DNA from: Pseudomonadota bacterium
Lineage (GTDB): Bacteria; Chloroflexota; UBA6077; JAJPHF01
Length of the DNA: 53,340 nt
Assembly (NCBI GenBank): GCA_021325365.1
Contig: JAJPHF010000185.1
Location: 1-53,340, forward strand
Direction of reading: 5' to 3'
In this document: positions 14,032 to 21,011 of the stretch, in pieces
How positions within the stretch are numbered: the stretch's first letter is position 1
Layout: the number at the start of each line of letters is the position of its first letter
The notes under the pieces: generated by a model
Databases searched by the model: none
What the model was told of the DNA's origin: nothing
What the model saw: only the letters and a program-made list of their open reading frames with translations
Translations under genes and position numbers: made by a program

Positions 14032-15313
14032 ATGCCACGGCCACGGAAGGGGCAAGAGCGGCAGGTCACCGGGGTCTATCGGCGCACCTATACCGACAAG
14101 AGCGGCAAGATGCATGAGTACTGGCGGTATATCGTGTACGTGCCCGGGCCAGACGGCACACTGAAGCCAGAATGGCGAAGCGCGCCGACGAAGCGAGCCG
14201 CGGAGGAGGCACGAGCGGAGCGCAAGGCCGACATCAAAAAAGGCGAGGCGGTCACGAGCAACAGGCTCACGCTGGGCGACTATCTCACCGAGTGGCTAGA
14301 GAAGCATCGCGTCAAGAACGGGCTGGAGCCGACGACTGCCGCTGGCTACGAGAGCATCATCCGCACGCGTATCATTCCCGCGCTCGGCGGGGTGTCGCTG
14401 CAACGATGTGACCGTGACCGTGTTCCGGGCGCCGCCAGAGCCTCGCATCATTCCCGCGCTCGGCGGGATGTCGCTGCAACGGCTGTCGGAGCGACATATC
14501 GAGGAGTTCCTCTACAAGCTGCGCACGGCGGGGGGCGCGGCGGGCAAGCCGCTGTCGGCGCGGAGCGTGCGCAACACGCTGGTGGTGCTGAACGAGGCGC
14601 TGAAGCAGGCCAAGCGCTTGAAGCTGATAGCGCGCAATCCCTGTGCGGAGATCGAGCCGCCGAAGATCGACGCGCAGCCTCAGCCCCAGTGGACTCCCGA
14701 CGAGGCGAAGAGGTTTCTAGCGCTGCTGGAAGGCGAGCGCTACGGCGTGCTGTACGTGCTGACGCTGACCACTGGCCTGCGCCGCAGCGAGGTGCTGGGC
14801 CTGCGCTGGCAGGACCTCGACCTGGACGCCGGCGTGCTGCACGTGCGCCAGAAGCTCGTGGAGATCAAAGGCAAGCTCCAGTTCGGCAACAAGACGAAGA
14901 CGCCCAGTGGTCGGCGCGACATCGAGCTGCACCCGCGGGTGGTCCAGCTCCTGAGCGAGCACCGCAAGAAGCAGCTCGCGCAGCGACTGGCCGCGGGGCC
15001 GCGGTGGGTCGGCGCGGGCGACGGCGGCGAGCTGGTGTTCAGTACGCCGCAGGGAAAGCCGCTGTATCCCCGCAACGTTTACCGCCGGCTGACGCAGCTG
15101 ATCGACCAGGCGGGATTGACTCGGACAGGGCTGCACGGGATGCGGCGCACGGCGTCGAGCATCGCCCACGACGAGACGAAGGACCTGCTGGCGGCCGCGA
15201 GGATGCTGGGACACAGCCAGCCCGACGTCGCGGCGAAGCACTATGCGCGGGCGAGCGACGAGGCGACGCGCCTGGCGGCGCAGGCGGTGGGGCGGGCATA
15301 CTTCGGAGAGTGA
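14032..15313 (+). pseudogene. int: Tyrosine integrase, split by a 76-bp insertion
   Basis: ATG 14032 gives MPRPRKGQERQVTGVYRRTY, a SAM-like core-binding domain (RLTLGDYLTEWLEKHRVKNG) and reaches RIIPALGGVSLQR, after which the frame is lost. A second copy of the same codons starts 76 bases later and continues in another frame: SERHIEEFLYKLRTAGG, then catalytic residues in TTGLRRSEVLGLRW (R), KTKTPSGRRDIEL (K), GLHGMRRTASS (HxxR), MLGHSQ (H) and AKHYARA (Y). Removing 76 bp restores one 401-aa protein. A GTG at 14408 could start the C-terminal piece alone, which lacks the arm- and core-binding domains. The gene points at tRNA-Arg, the likely attachment site. Confidence 0.85.
14371..14481 (+). 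repeat. 35-bp direct repeat bracketing the insertion in the integrase
   Basis: Positions 14371-14405 and 14447-14481 are identical except for one base (G/A). Between them are 41 bases (14406-14446) not seen elsewhere in the window. The 76-bp offset shifts the frame by one. It looks like a template-switch or tandem duplication event with diverged filler. Confidence 0.8.
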
Positions 15314-15331
15314 GATCCTGAGGTTAGGGCG

Positions 15332-15724
15332 TTATTCAGCGTCTCGCCCGAGCAGCTTGCTCAGCCTCTCCGGCGACAGGTGCTTCGCCAAGTCGATGGC
15401 TGTCTGGTCGTCGCCTTTCTCCAGTGCGCCCTGAATGTTGATCAGCAGCACCATGTCACGAGTCGCTGGATTGCTGAGCAGCCGGTCGAACAGGGCGCGT
15501 TGCGCCTCGCGCCAGAGGGGATCGCTGGCCATCCACGCCTGGTGCTCTTCGTCGGTCTCGTGTTCGACGTAGACGCGCTCAACGCTGTTCGCGTCGACCC
15601 CGTACACGGTACACCGGGATGTGCTGGACGTCGCGCGCTTCCCGCGTCCCGAGCCTCCATGCTGCCAGCATAGCTGCGAGATGGCTACGATCGGCTGGTC
15701 CTCGGCCGGCGTCTCGTCTGTCAC
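15332..15724 (-). CDS. Hypothetical protein between integrase and tRNA
   Basis: Start chosen at GTG 15724 (TDETPAEDQPIVAISQLCWQ) behind GGAGGGG; the frame stays open to a TTG at 15802. About 130 aa. Residues 30-60 have CWQHGGSGRGKRATSSTSRC, and the C-terminal half is helical and acidic (AQRALFDRLLSNPATRDMVL, ALEKGDDQTAIDLAKHLSPE). It is convergent with the integrase and lies inside the prophage if tRNA-Arg is the attachment site. No family recognised. Confidence 0.55.
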   Translation of the reverse strand: MTDETPAEDQPIVAISQLCWQHGGSGRGKRATSSTSRCTVYGVDANSVERVYVEHETDEEHQAWMASDPLWREAQRALFDRLLSNPATRDMVLLINIQGALEKGDDQTAIDLAKHLSPERLSKLLGRDAE

Positions 15725-15792
15725 TGGCCCCTCCACGGGTGGTTCCTTGCGGTGTGCAGATCCACTCGTCAGGCGGTCGGAAAACGGAGTGC

Positions 15793-15817
15793 ATGTTGTC
15801 AAAATGTTGTCAAAATC
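15793..15817. repeat. Two tandem copies of an 11-bp repeat next to the tRNA
   Basis: On the minus strand the unit TTTTGACAACA occurs twice in direct succession. It lies between the prophage-side gene and the hairpin beside tRNA-Arg, the place where integrase arm-type sites are normally found. Each copy also contains a TTGACA hexamer. Confidence 0.5.
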
Positions 15818-15864
15818 GCCGAAACAGCGAGAACACCTCTGAGTGCGTTTCTCGCTGTTTCGGC
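15818..15864 (-). terminator. 16-bp perfect inverted repeat downstream of tRNA-Arg, terminator or att-region hairpin
   Basis: Arms 15818-15833 and 15849-15864 (GCCGAAACAGCGAGAA and its complement) are perfect, with a 15-base loop. Read on the minus strand, away from the tRNA, the stem is followed by GATTTTG, so it can end tRNA transcription. It is also placed where a phage attachment region would have symmetrical protein-binding sites. Confidence 0.55.
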
Positions 15865-15884
15865 TTGCATAGGACGTTTCTAGA

Positions 15885-15961
15885 TGGTAGCCCCGGGGCG
15901 ACTCGAACGCCCGACACGCGGTTTAGGAAACCGCTGCTCTATCCGCCTGAGCTACGGGGCC
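15885..15961 (-). tRNA. tRNA-Arg (CCU anticodon)
   Basis: Read on the minus strand the gene starts GGCCCCGTAGCTCAG, has anticodon stem GCGGT/ACCGC around loop TTCCTAA (anticodon CCT), T arm GGGCGTTCGAGTCGCCC, acceptor strand CGGGGCT (G1-U72 wobble), discriminator A and an encoded CCA at 15887-15885. Its 3' end faces the prophage, the usual arrangement for integration into a tRNA gene. Confidence 0.92.
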
Positions 15962-16042
15962 TGGGCGGCCGCGCCCCGCGACGCCGCTGCTTAATGATAG
16001 CTGATCCGGCAGGCCGCCCTCGCGCGGCCCAGCGGCGGCGCC

Positions 16043-17104
16043 TTAGCGCTCGCGATCTAGCTGGTCCACGAAGCGATGGTCGTAGAAGCTGTCCACGTTC
16101 GCCGCGGCGGCGCCGGGGAGCGTGTCCTTGAGCGAGTCGACTACCGCTTGCAGGCCCTCACGCGAGACGCGCAGGCTCGGAGTGAACGGCACCGTCTTGG
16201 CGAAGAAGTCGTACGTCTCCTGCAGCAGCTCGTCGTCGGCGCTGTCGAGCAGGGCCGCCAGCGCCTCTTTGCCCCACCGCGGGTCCTGTAAGTACCGCTC
16301 GATCGCGTGCCGATAGACACGCAGGAGGCCCGGCAAGGCCGGCGCGAGCCGGTCCATATCGCCGCGCCGCATGATCAGGCCGATGTTCTGATACGGCTGA
16401 TCGTATAGCGGCACGAGCAGGTGCGCCCCGAAGCGGCGCGCGACTAGGCTGTCCGGCAGGGTCATCGAGCCGGTCTGAAGCTGCCCGGACTCCATGCCGG
16501 GCACCATACCCTCGCTGCCAACGGGTAACACTTGCACGTCGTTCAGTGTGAGGCCTAAGCGGCTTAGCGCCAGGCCCGTGGCGTAAGCGACGGGAGTGCC
16601 CGGGCGGTCCGAGCCCACCGCCTTGCCGCGCAGGTCATCGGCTGAGCGAATGTCGGGCATCGCCCACATGCCAATAATGAAGCGGTCGAGCGCACCCGCG
16701 ACGAACACCAGGTCGGCGCCGGCTACATTCGCCGAGACGAGCGCCGGCGCGGACACCTGCACGAGGTCCAGCTCGCCAGCGAGCAGGGCGCTGATCGAGG
16801 AGGCCGTGGCGATGCGTTGGACGTCGACGTCCAGCCCCTCCTGCTCCCACTCGCCCAGCCGGTTCGCGGCGACGATCGGCACGTGAACGCCGACCGTCGC
16901 GCCGTACGAGATGCGCAGGTGCTGCCGGGGCGCTGGCGCCGTGGCGATCGCGCTGCTGGCCGCGCTGGCGCTCGCCGCGTTCGACGTGCCGGCTGGCGCA
17001 GTCGGCGCCGGCGCACCACCGGAGGACGCTGCGCCGCTGCAAGCCGCCAGCAGCATCCCGGCCAGGAGGGGCACGAGCCGCCGACCGACGTACCCAGATC
17101 GCAT
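16043..17104 (-). CDS. Substrate-binding lipoprotein, NMT1/SsuA type
   Basis: 353 aa. Signal peptide with lipobox LLAACSG (Cys22), then an Ala/Ser/Pro-rich tether to about residue 60. The mature domain has LRISYGATVGVHVPIVAANR, ISALLAGELDLVQVSAPAL and ADDLRGKAVGSDRPGTPVAY, the pattern of periplasmic binding proteins for nitrate, sulfonates, riboflavin or thiamine precursors. No permease or ATPase gene is adjacent; it is the first host gene beyond tRNA-Arg. Ligand unknown. Confidence 0.8.
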   Translation of the reverse strand: MRSGYVGRRLVPLLAGMLLAACSGAASSGGAPAPTAPAGTSNAASASAASSAIATAPAPRQHLRISYGATVGVHVPIVAANRLGEWEQEGLDVDVQRIATASSISALLAGELDLVQVSAPALVSANVAGADLVFVAGALDRFIIGMWAMPDIRSADDLRGKAVGSDRPGTPVAYATGLALSRLGLTLNDVQVLPVGSEGMVPGMESGQLQTGSMTLPDSLVARRFGAHLLVPLYDQPYQNIGLIMRRGDMDRLAPALPGLLRVYRHAIERYLQDPRWGKEALAALLDSADDELLQETYDFFAKTVPFTPSLRVSREGLQAVVDSLKDTLPGAAAANVDSFYDHRFVDQLDRER

Positions 17105-17389
17105 GGCTCTCCTCGCGTGCTCCGTAGTCGCGGCGATCTCGCGCCGCCTTTACCATGGCAGCGCGGCGCCGCGTTGTCAACCGGGCGAGCGGCGTGCTGG
17201 GCGTGCGGCGGCGTGTCCGCGCGGGGGCGCCGCCCGTTGGGCTCGCGTCCCGCGACGGCGCTGCGCTAAGCTGCTGCCGACCGTGCGGGAGCGCGCGGGC
17301 GGGGCGCCGACGTCAGCGCTGGAGAGGCGCCTTGAGGTCCGAGACGCTCGACCCGGCGCGGTGGATCGCCCCGCGGGCGGCGCGTGGTG

Positions 17390-17671
17390 TCAGTGGGCGG
17401 GCAAGTGCGCCGCCATGGCGGCCGCGCAGTTGTTGCAGCAGAATGCCTGGTCCCCGCGCGACACCATCGTCATCTCGTCGACGATCGGCGCGTTGCAGTG
17501 GGCGCAGCGCAGGTCGCCCGGGTGGTCCGGCGCGTGCGGGTCGGAGCCCATCCCGATCTGCTGCATGGCCTCAGAGCAGTTGGGGCAGCAGTACGTCTTG
17601 TCACCCGCCACGACCTGGGTCGTGGGATCGACGATGGGGCTGCCACAGTGAGCGCAGGTGTTGACGGCCAT
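17390..17671 (-). CDS. Small protein with two zinc-binding repeats, metallothionein/TRASH-like
   Basis: 93 aa from ATG 17671. Two near-identical modules: CAHCGSPIVDPTTQVVAGDK then TYCCPNCSEAM (residues 6-36), and CAHCNAPIVDEMTMVSRGDQ then AFCCNNCAAAM (56-86). Each has C-x2-C...CC-x2-C, so each could hold one zinc or other soft metal. The pattern recalls bacterial metallothioneins and TRASH domains. The central linker is GSDPHAPDHPGD, His/Asp-rich. Possible roles are metal storage or delivery. The longer frame to 18013 is an antisense shadow of the response regulator. Confidence 0.75.
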   Translation of the reverse strand: MAVNTCAHCGSPIVDPTTQVVAGDKTYCCPNCSEAMQQIGMGSDPHAPDHPGDLRCAHCNAPIVDEMTMVSRGDQAFCCNNCAAAMAAHLPAH

Positions 17672-17810
17672 TCGGCATCTCCTTTTGCGCGCCGGACGCG
17701 CATCCGGAGAGCTAGTGGGCAGGGGCCGTGCCAGCGGCGAGAAACGGCCGCGCGGAGGGCGACCGCGGGCCGCGTCCGCGGAGCACGTCGCGGCGCATGG
17801 GCGGCGCCAG

Positions 17811-18251
17811 TTAAGGAGCGGGCTCGGTCGGGACCACCGCCACGCTGTCGCCGCCGCCCACCCGCCCCAGGCGGACGAGCCAGGTGCGGACACGTGTCCG
17901 TAGGAGCGCGGTGCTGAACGGCTTGGTGATGTAGTCAACGGCGCCCAGCGCGAAGGCCTGCTGGATCCGCTCGGGCTGATCGACGCCGGTGAGGAAGATG
18001 GCCGCGTGCTCACGCTCGGGCGCGCGCGCCCGCACCTCCTCGTAGATCTTGTAGCCGCCGCCGTCCGGCATGACGACGTCGAGCAACATCAGGTCCGGCT
18101 CGTGCGTCAGCGCGAGGCTGACTGCGCCCGCGGCATCCTGGGCAACGTAGAGCCGATAGCCATCCTGCTCCAGCACGTCGATGAGCAGGCTGACGATCTC
18201 CGGATCGTCGTCGGCAATGAGGATGGTCGGCCGGTCGTCGCGAATACCCAT
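17811..18251 (-). CDS. Single-domain response regulator (CheY-like)
   Basis: Start chosen at ATG 18251 (MGIRDDRPTILIADDDPEIV); an ATG seven codons earlier overlaps the ndk end. 146 aa. Acidic pocket IADDDPE, phosphoacceptor Asp in LMLLDVVMPDGGG, Thr in IFLTGVD and Lys in YITKPFS are all present. There is no output domain, only a short acidic tail. No histidine kinase is nearby. It lies directly behind ndk and may share its transcript. Confidence 0.85.
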   Translation of the reverse strand: MGIRDDRPTILIADDDPEIVSLLIDVLEQDGYRLYVAQDAAGAVSLALTHEPDLMLLDVVMPDGGGYKIYEEVRARAPEREHAAIFLTGVDQPERIQQAFALGAVDYITKPFSTALLRTRVRTWLVRLGRVGGGDSVAVVPTEPAP

Positions 18252-18273
18252 GGCGCCCTTCCGTGCAGTCACC

Positions 18274-18723
18274 CTATTCGAGGATCCAGCGGTCGGTCGC
18301 GCGCTCGTAGGTCACGAGCTCCTCGGGACGGAAGAAGAGAGCAACCTCCGTGGCGGCCGTCTCGGGCGAGTCAGACGCGTGGATCAGATTGCGGCCGATC
18401 TCCAGTGCCCAGTCGCCGCGAATCGTGCCGGGCGCGGCCGCCACGGGGTTGGTCGCCCCCACGGTCGCCCGCACCACGGCGACGGCCTCCGGCCCCTCGA
18501 ACACGCCGACGACCACTGGCGAGGACGTGATGTACTGGATGAGGCCCGGGAAGAACGGCTTGCCCTCGTGGACGCCGTAGTGGCGGCGCGCGAGCGCCTC
18601 GTCCACGGCGATGAGCTTCAGGCCGACGAGCTTGAGCCCTCGCGCTTCCAGCCGGCTGAGCACGCCGCCGATCAGACCGCGCTGCACGGCATCGGGTTTG
18701 ACGATGATAAGCGTTCGCTGCAT
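18274..18723 (-). CDS. ndk: Nucleoside diphosphate kinase
   Basis: 149 aa, standard length. MQRTLIIVKPDAVQRGLIGG is the family N-terminus (KPD), and RNLIHASDSPETAATEVALF carries the phosphohistidine (His115). It moves gamma-phosphate from ATP to other nucleoside diphosphates. The ATG at 18723 follows GGAGGGGAA. It precedes the response regulator on the same strand, with a one-base gap between the stop codon and an upstream in-frame ATG of that gene. Confidence 0.93.
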   Translation of the reverse strand: MQRTLIIVKPDAVQRGLIGGVLSRLEARGLKLVGLKLIAVDEALARRHYGVHEGKPFFPGLIQYITSSPVVVGVFEGPEAVAVVRATVGATNPVAAAPGTIRGDWALEIGRNLIHASDSPETAATEVALFFRPEELVTYERATDRWILE

Positions 18724-18742
18724 TTCCCCTCCGCGCCGTGCC

Positions 18743-18769
18743 AGTATATCACTCGACTGGGTAATTCAA
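18743..18769 (-). promoter_or_regulatory. Promoter of ndk
   Basis: Minus strand TTGAAT (18764-18769), 15-base spacer, TATACT (18743-18748), about 20 bases upstream of the ATG. The spacer is two bases short of ideal. The AT-rich stretch is otherwise unexplained. Confidence 0.45.
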
Positions 18770-18856
18770 TTTCCATGCCTGGCGCGGCGCCGCCGCCTGG
18801 TCGCCCCGCGGTCCGCCGACCCACGATAGCGGCCCGCCTGCCGCCGTTTGGCCCGT

Positions 18857-18886
18857 TTGACAGCGGCTCCGGGCCTGTGCCATCAT
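18857..18886 (+). promoter_or_regulatory. Promoter of the alpha/beta hydrolase gene
   Basis: TTGACA (18857-18862), 18-base spacer, CATCAT (18881-18886) on the plus strand, about 60 bases upstream of the ATG at 18947. Confidence 0.4.
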
Positions 18887-18946
18887 GGGCGCGCTTGCCG
18901 CAGCAAAGGACTGGCAGGGGCCGAGGCCGCGGCGCGGGGGTGAGCG

Positions 18947-19834
18947 ATGATTGAGCAGGGCTCTGCCGGGGGCGTGGCGTACGATCCGACGCCGCGCTAC
19001 GGGGTGCGCACGTTCGACGTGGCGTACCGTCGCGACGGTGCAGAGGCGTTCCAGGCCCGCGTCTACCAGCCGGAGGGCGCGGGGCCGTTCCCGGGACTGC
19101 TGTACGTTCACGGGGGACAGTGGGTGCGCGGCGACCGCCTGGCCACGGCCGAGGATGGCCACGCGCTCGCCGCGAGCGGGCTCGTCGTGTTCGCGCCCGA
19201 CTTTCACAACGGTAGTGCCGAGCACCCGTACCCCGTGGCCGTGGCGGACGTCCACTATGCCGCGCGGTGGCTCAAGGCGCACGCGGGCGAGCTGAACGCG
19301 GTGCCCGAGCGGCTCGGCGGGCTGGGCAGCTCGAGCGGCGGCCACCTGATCACGCTCGTCGCCATGCGGCCGCACGACCCGCGCTACGCCGCCGTCCCGC
19401 TGCCCGAGGCGCCCGCGACGGAGGCCACGCTAGCCTATCTGGTGCTCGTCTGGCCGATCCTGGACCCGCTGGGACGCTTCATCTTCGCGCAAGCGACGGG
19501 ACGCGACGACATCGTGGCGTCGACGCGCACGTTCTTCCGACCGTGGGAGACCGTGTGGGAGGGCAACCCCACCACGATTCTGGAGCGCGGCGAGGCGGTC
19601 GAGCTGCCGCCCGCCCTCGTCGTCCAGGGCACGATCGACGCGAACGTAACGCCCGCGCTCCAGCAGCGGTTCGCGGCCGCCTACCGCGCGGCCGGCGGCC
19701 AGGTGGACGTGGCCCTGTTCCCGGACCAGCCCCACCTGTTCACGCGCCAGGCGGGTTCCGAGACCGACCGCGCCCACGCGCTCATCCGCGACTTCATCGC
19801 CCGCCAGCTCAACGCGGATCCGACGCCGCGGTGA
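18947..19834 (+). CDS. Alpha/beta hydrolase, HSL-like esterase
   Basis: 295 aa. LLYVHGGQWVRGDR at about residues 46-59 is the oxyanion-hole HGG motif, LGGLGSSSGGHLI at about 124 holds the nucleophile Ser (G-x-S-x-G), VVQGTIDANVTP the acid and FPDQPHLFTR the catalytic His. No signal peptide. Such enzymes cleave carboxylic esters or small amide-like bonds in the cytoplasm; substrate unknown. Monocistronic with its own promoter. Confidence 0.85.
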   Translation: MIEQGSAGGVAYDPTPRYGVRTFDVAYRRDGAEAFQARVYQPEGAGPFPGLLYVHGGQWVRGDRLATAEDGHALAASGLVVFAPDFHNGSAEHPYPVAVADVHYAARWLKAHAGELNAVPERLGGLGSSSGGHLITLVAMRPHDPRYAAVPLPEAPATEATLAYLVLVWPILDPLGRFIFAQATGRDDIVASTRTFFRPWETVWEGNPTTILERGEAVELPPALVVQGTIDANVTPALQQRFAAAYRAAGGQVDVALFPDQPHLFTRQAGSETDRAHALIRDFIARQLNADPTPR

Positions 19835-19878
19835 GTGCCGCGCGGTCTGCCCACCGCGCGAAAGCGGGCGAATTCGCG

Positions 19879-19907
19879 TTGTAGGGTCCGGAACCGTGTG
19901 GTAGAAT
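19879..19907 (+). promoter_or_regulatory. Promoter of the small Cys protein gene
   Basis: TTGTAG (19879-19884), exact 17-base spacer, TAGAAT (19902-19907). Transcription would begin near 19914, leaving a leader of about 20 bases that contains a GGAGG at 19924-19928. This supports the non-standard start proposed for the next gene. Confidence 0.55.
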
Positions 19908-19935
19908 TCGCCAAATCCAGCGCGGAGGCTCCACG

Positions 19936-20208
19936 ATCATTCGCGACCATCCGGACTGGCGTCGGTACCGCCAGGCCTGCCCCTACTATCGCGAGCGCTG
20001 GGCCGTCGACGACGAGGAAGGCGTCGACGGGAATGTCTTGCTGTACCAGATTATCTGCCTCCAGAACACCCCCCCGGTGGATCTCGCCGAGCAGGACCGC
20101 TGCATGAAGTCGCGCACTCGTTGCTGGCGGCTCGCGCGCACCAAAGGGCGCGGGGCTCGCGACGAGGCAACCGCCGCCCCGGTTGGCGGGCGCGAGGCCG
20201 CTGGCTAG
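19936..20208 (+). CDS. Small Cys-containing protein with no standard start codon
   Basis: The frame ending at TAG 20206-20208 reads IIRDHPDWRRYRQACPYYRE, RWAVDDEEGVDGNVLLYQII, CLQNTPPVDLAEQDRCMKSR, TRCWRLARTKGRG, a coding-like 90-residue sequence with four Cys (ACPYY, ICLQ, RCMK, RCWR). No ATG, GTG or TTG lies before TTG in NVLLY. The ATC codon at 19936 sits seven bases after GGAGG and about 22 bases from the predicted transcript start, so ATC or the following ATT may be the initiation codon. A point mutation or sequence error in an ATG is the alternative. Family not recognised; possibly a small metal-binding protein. Confidence 0.6.
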   Translation: MIRDHPDWRRYRQACPYYRERWAVDDEEGVDGNVLLYQIICLQNTPPVDLAEQDRCMKSRTRCWRLARTKGRGARDEATAAPVGGREAAG

Positions 20209-20296
20209 CCGCGAGCCGCATCGCTGGCGCGGGCCGTCGCGTCCTGTCTCACGCCTGGTCCCCTCCTCGCTGAAGCAATTGGCCTAGAGCAGCCGC

Positions 20297-20839
20297 CTAC
20301 CGCACGCGGCTAGCGGCGATCACCGCGCCGAGCGCGAGGAAGAGGCCCCGCGGGCTGAGCAGCTGGCCCAGGGCCAGCCGCAGCGCGGCGGCCAAGCGCA
20401 GGTCCAGCGGGATCGGCGCGGGGAGGCCGGCCAGGGCGGCGAGCCCCGGCACGATGAGCGCGCCAAGGAAGAGCGTCACGACGGCGACGGCGGCCAGGCC
20501 GGCGCCTCGCTTGCGGTTCGCCGCCATGGTAACGGCCTCGCCCACTACGGCGCCGAGCAGCAGCAGGCCGAAGAGCTGGAAGAACGGCACGAAGGCCAGC
20601 ACATAGGTGCCGACGGCCGCGACGACCAGCCCTGCGGCAGCGGCGCGCAGGTAGTAGAGGACCGGAACGTCGTAGACGGGGCTCTTCCGCACGCGAGCGC
20701 AGGCACGGCAGCGCGCCCCGACAGGGGTCATGACCAGGCAGCGCGGGCAGATGGGCGTGTTGCACCGACCACAGCGGAGCGCGGTCTCGACCTGCGGGTC
20801 GGCGGCGCACGGAACGACGACCGGCCCTTCCTCGGTCAC
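20297..20839 (-). CDS. B-box zinc-finger membrane protein
   Basis: 180 aa. Residues 11-50 hold a B-box-like zinc finger: CAADPQVETALRCGRCNTPI, CPRCLVMTPVGARCRACAR. Four hydrophobic segments follow (LRAAAAGLVVAAVGTYVLAF, LFGLLLLGAVVGEAVTMA, AAVAVVTLFLGALIVPGLAA, and the C-terminal LFLALGAVIAAS). This finger plus membrane-domain layout recurs in Chloroflexota and Actinobacteria, sometimes as the N-terminus of rhomboid proteases, but no rhomboid Ser/His motif is visible here. Function unknown. Confidence 0.75.
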   Translation of the reverse strand: MTEEGPVVVPCAADPQVETALRCGRCNTPICPRCLVMTPVGARCRACARVRKSPVYDVPVLYYLRAAAAGLVVAAVGTYVLAFVPFFQLFGLLLLGAVVGEAVTMAANRKRGAGLAAVAVVTLFLGALIVPGLAALAGLPAPIPLDLRLAAALRLALGQLLSPRGLFLALGAVIAASRVR

Positions 20840-20896
20840 GGCCGCTCCGCCGGGGCCGGGCGCTGGAGTTGCTGCCCACCAGCCGTCGCTGAGCAG

Positions 20897-20912
20897 TGTT
20901 TCACGTGGAACA
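20897..20912 (+). promoter_or_regulatory. parS: parS site for ParB
   Basis: TGTTTCACGTGGAACA is the exact reverse complement of the classical Bacillus parS sequence TGTTCCACGTGAAACA. It lies between the B-box gene and the GT9 gene. Confidence 0.8.
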
Positions 20913-20958
20913 CTCCAGGATGCCCTGTGCCGGCACCTGCCAAGCGTGACGTGGCTCG

Positions 20959-20974
20959 CGCTTCACGTGAAGCG
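20959..20974. repeat. parS-like 16-bp palindrome
   Basis: CGCTTCACGTGAAGCG is a perfect palindrome sharing the core TTCACGTGAA with parS but differing at four outer positions. It lies 46 bases from the exact parS and may be a weak ParB site or a decayed copy. Confidence 0.4.
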
Positions 20975-21011
20975 GCTCGTCTGCCAGCGCGCGCCCGCGG
21001 ACGGCTCATCC

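Noticed and set aside
18749..19375. 208-aa minus-strand frame over the hydrolase
   Set aside because: Antisense to a clear HSL-like hydrolase with a complete catalytic triad.
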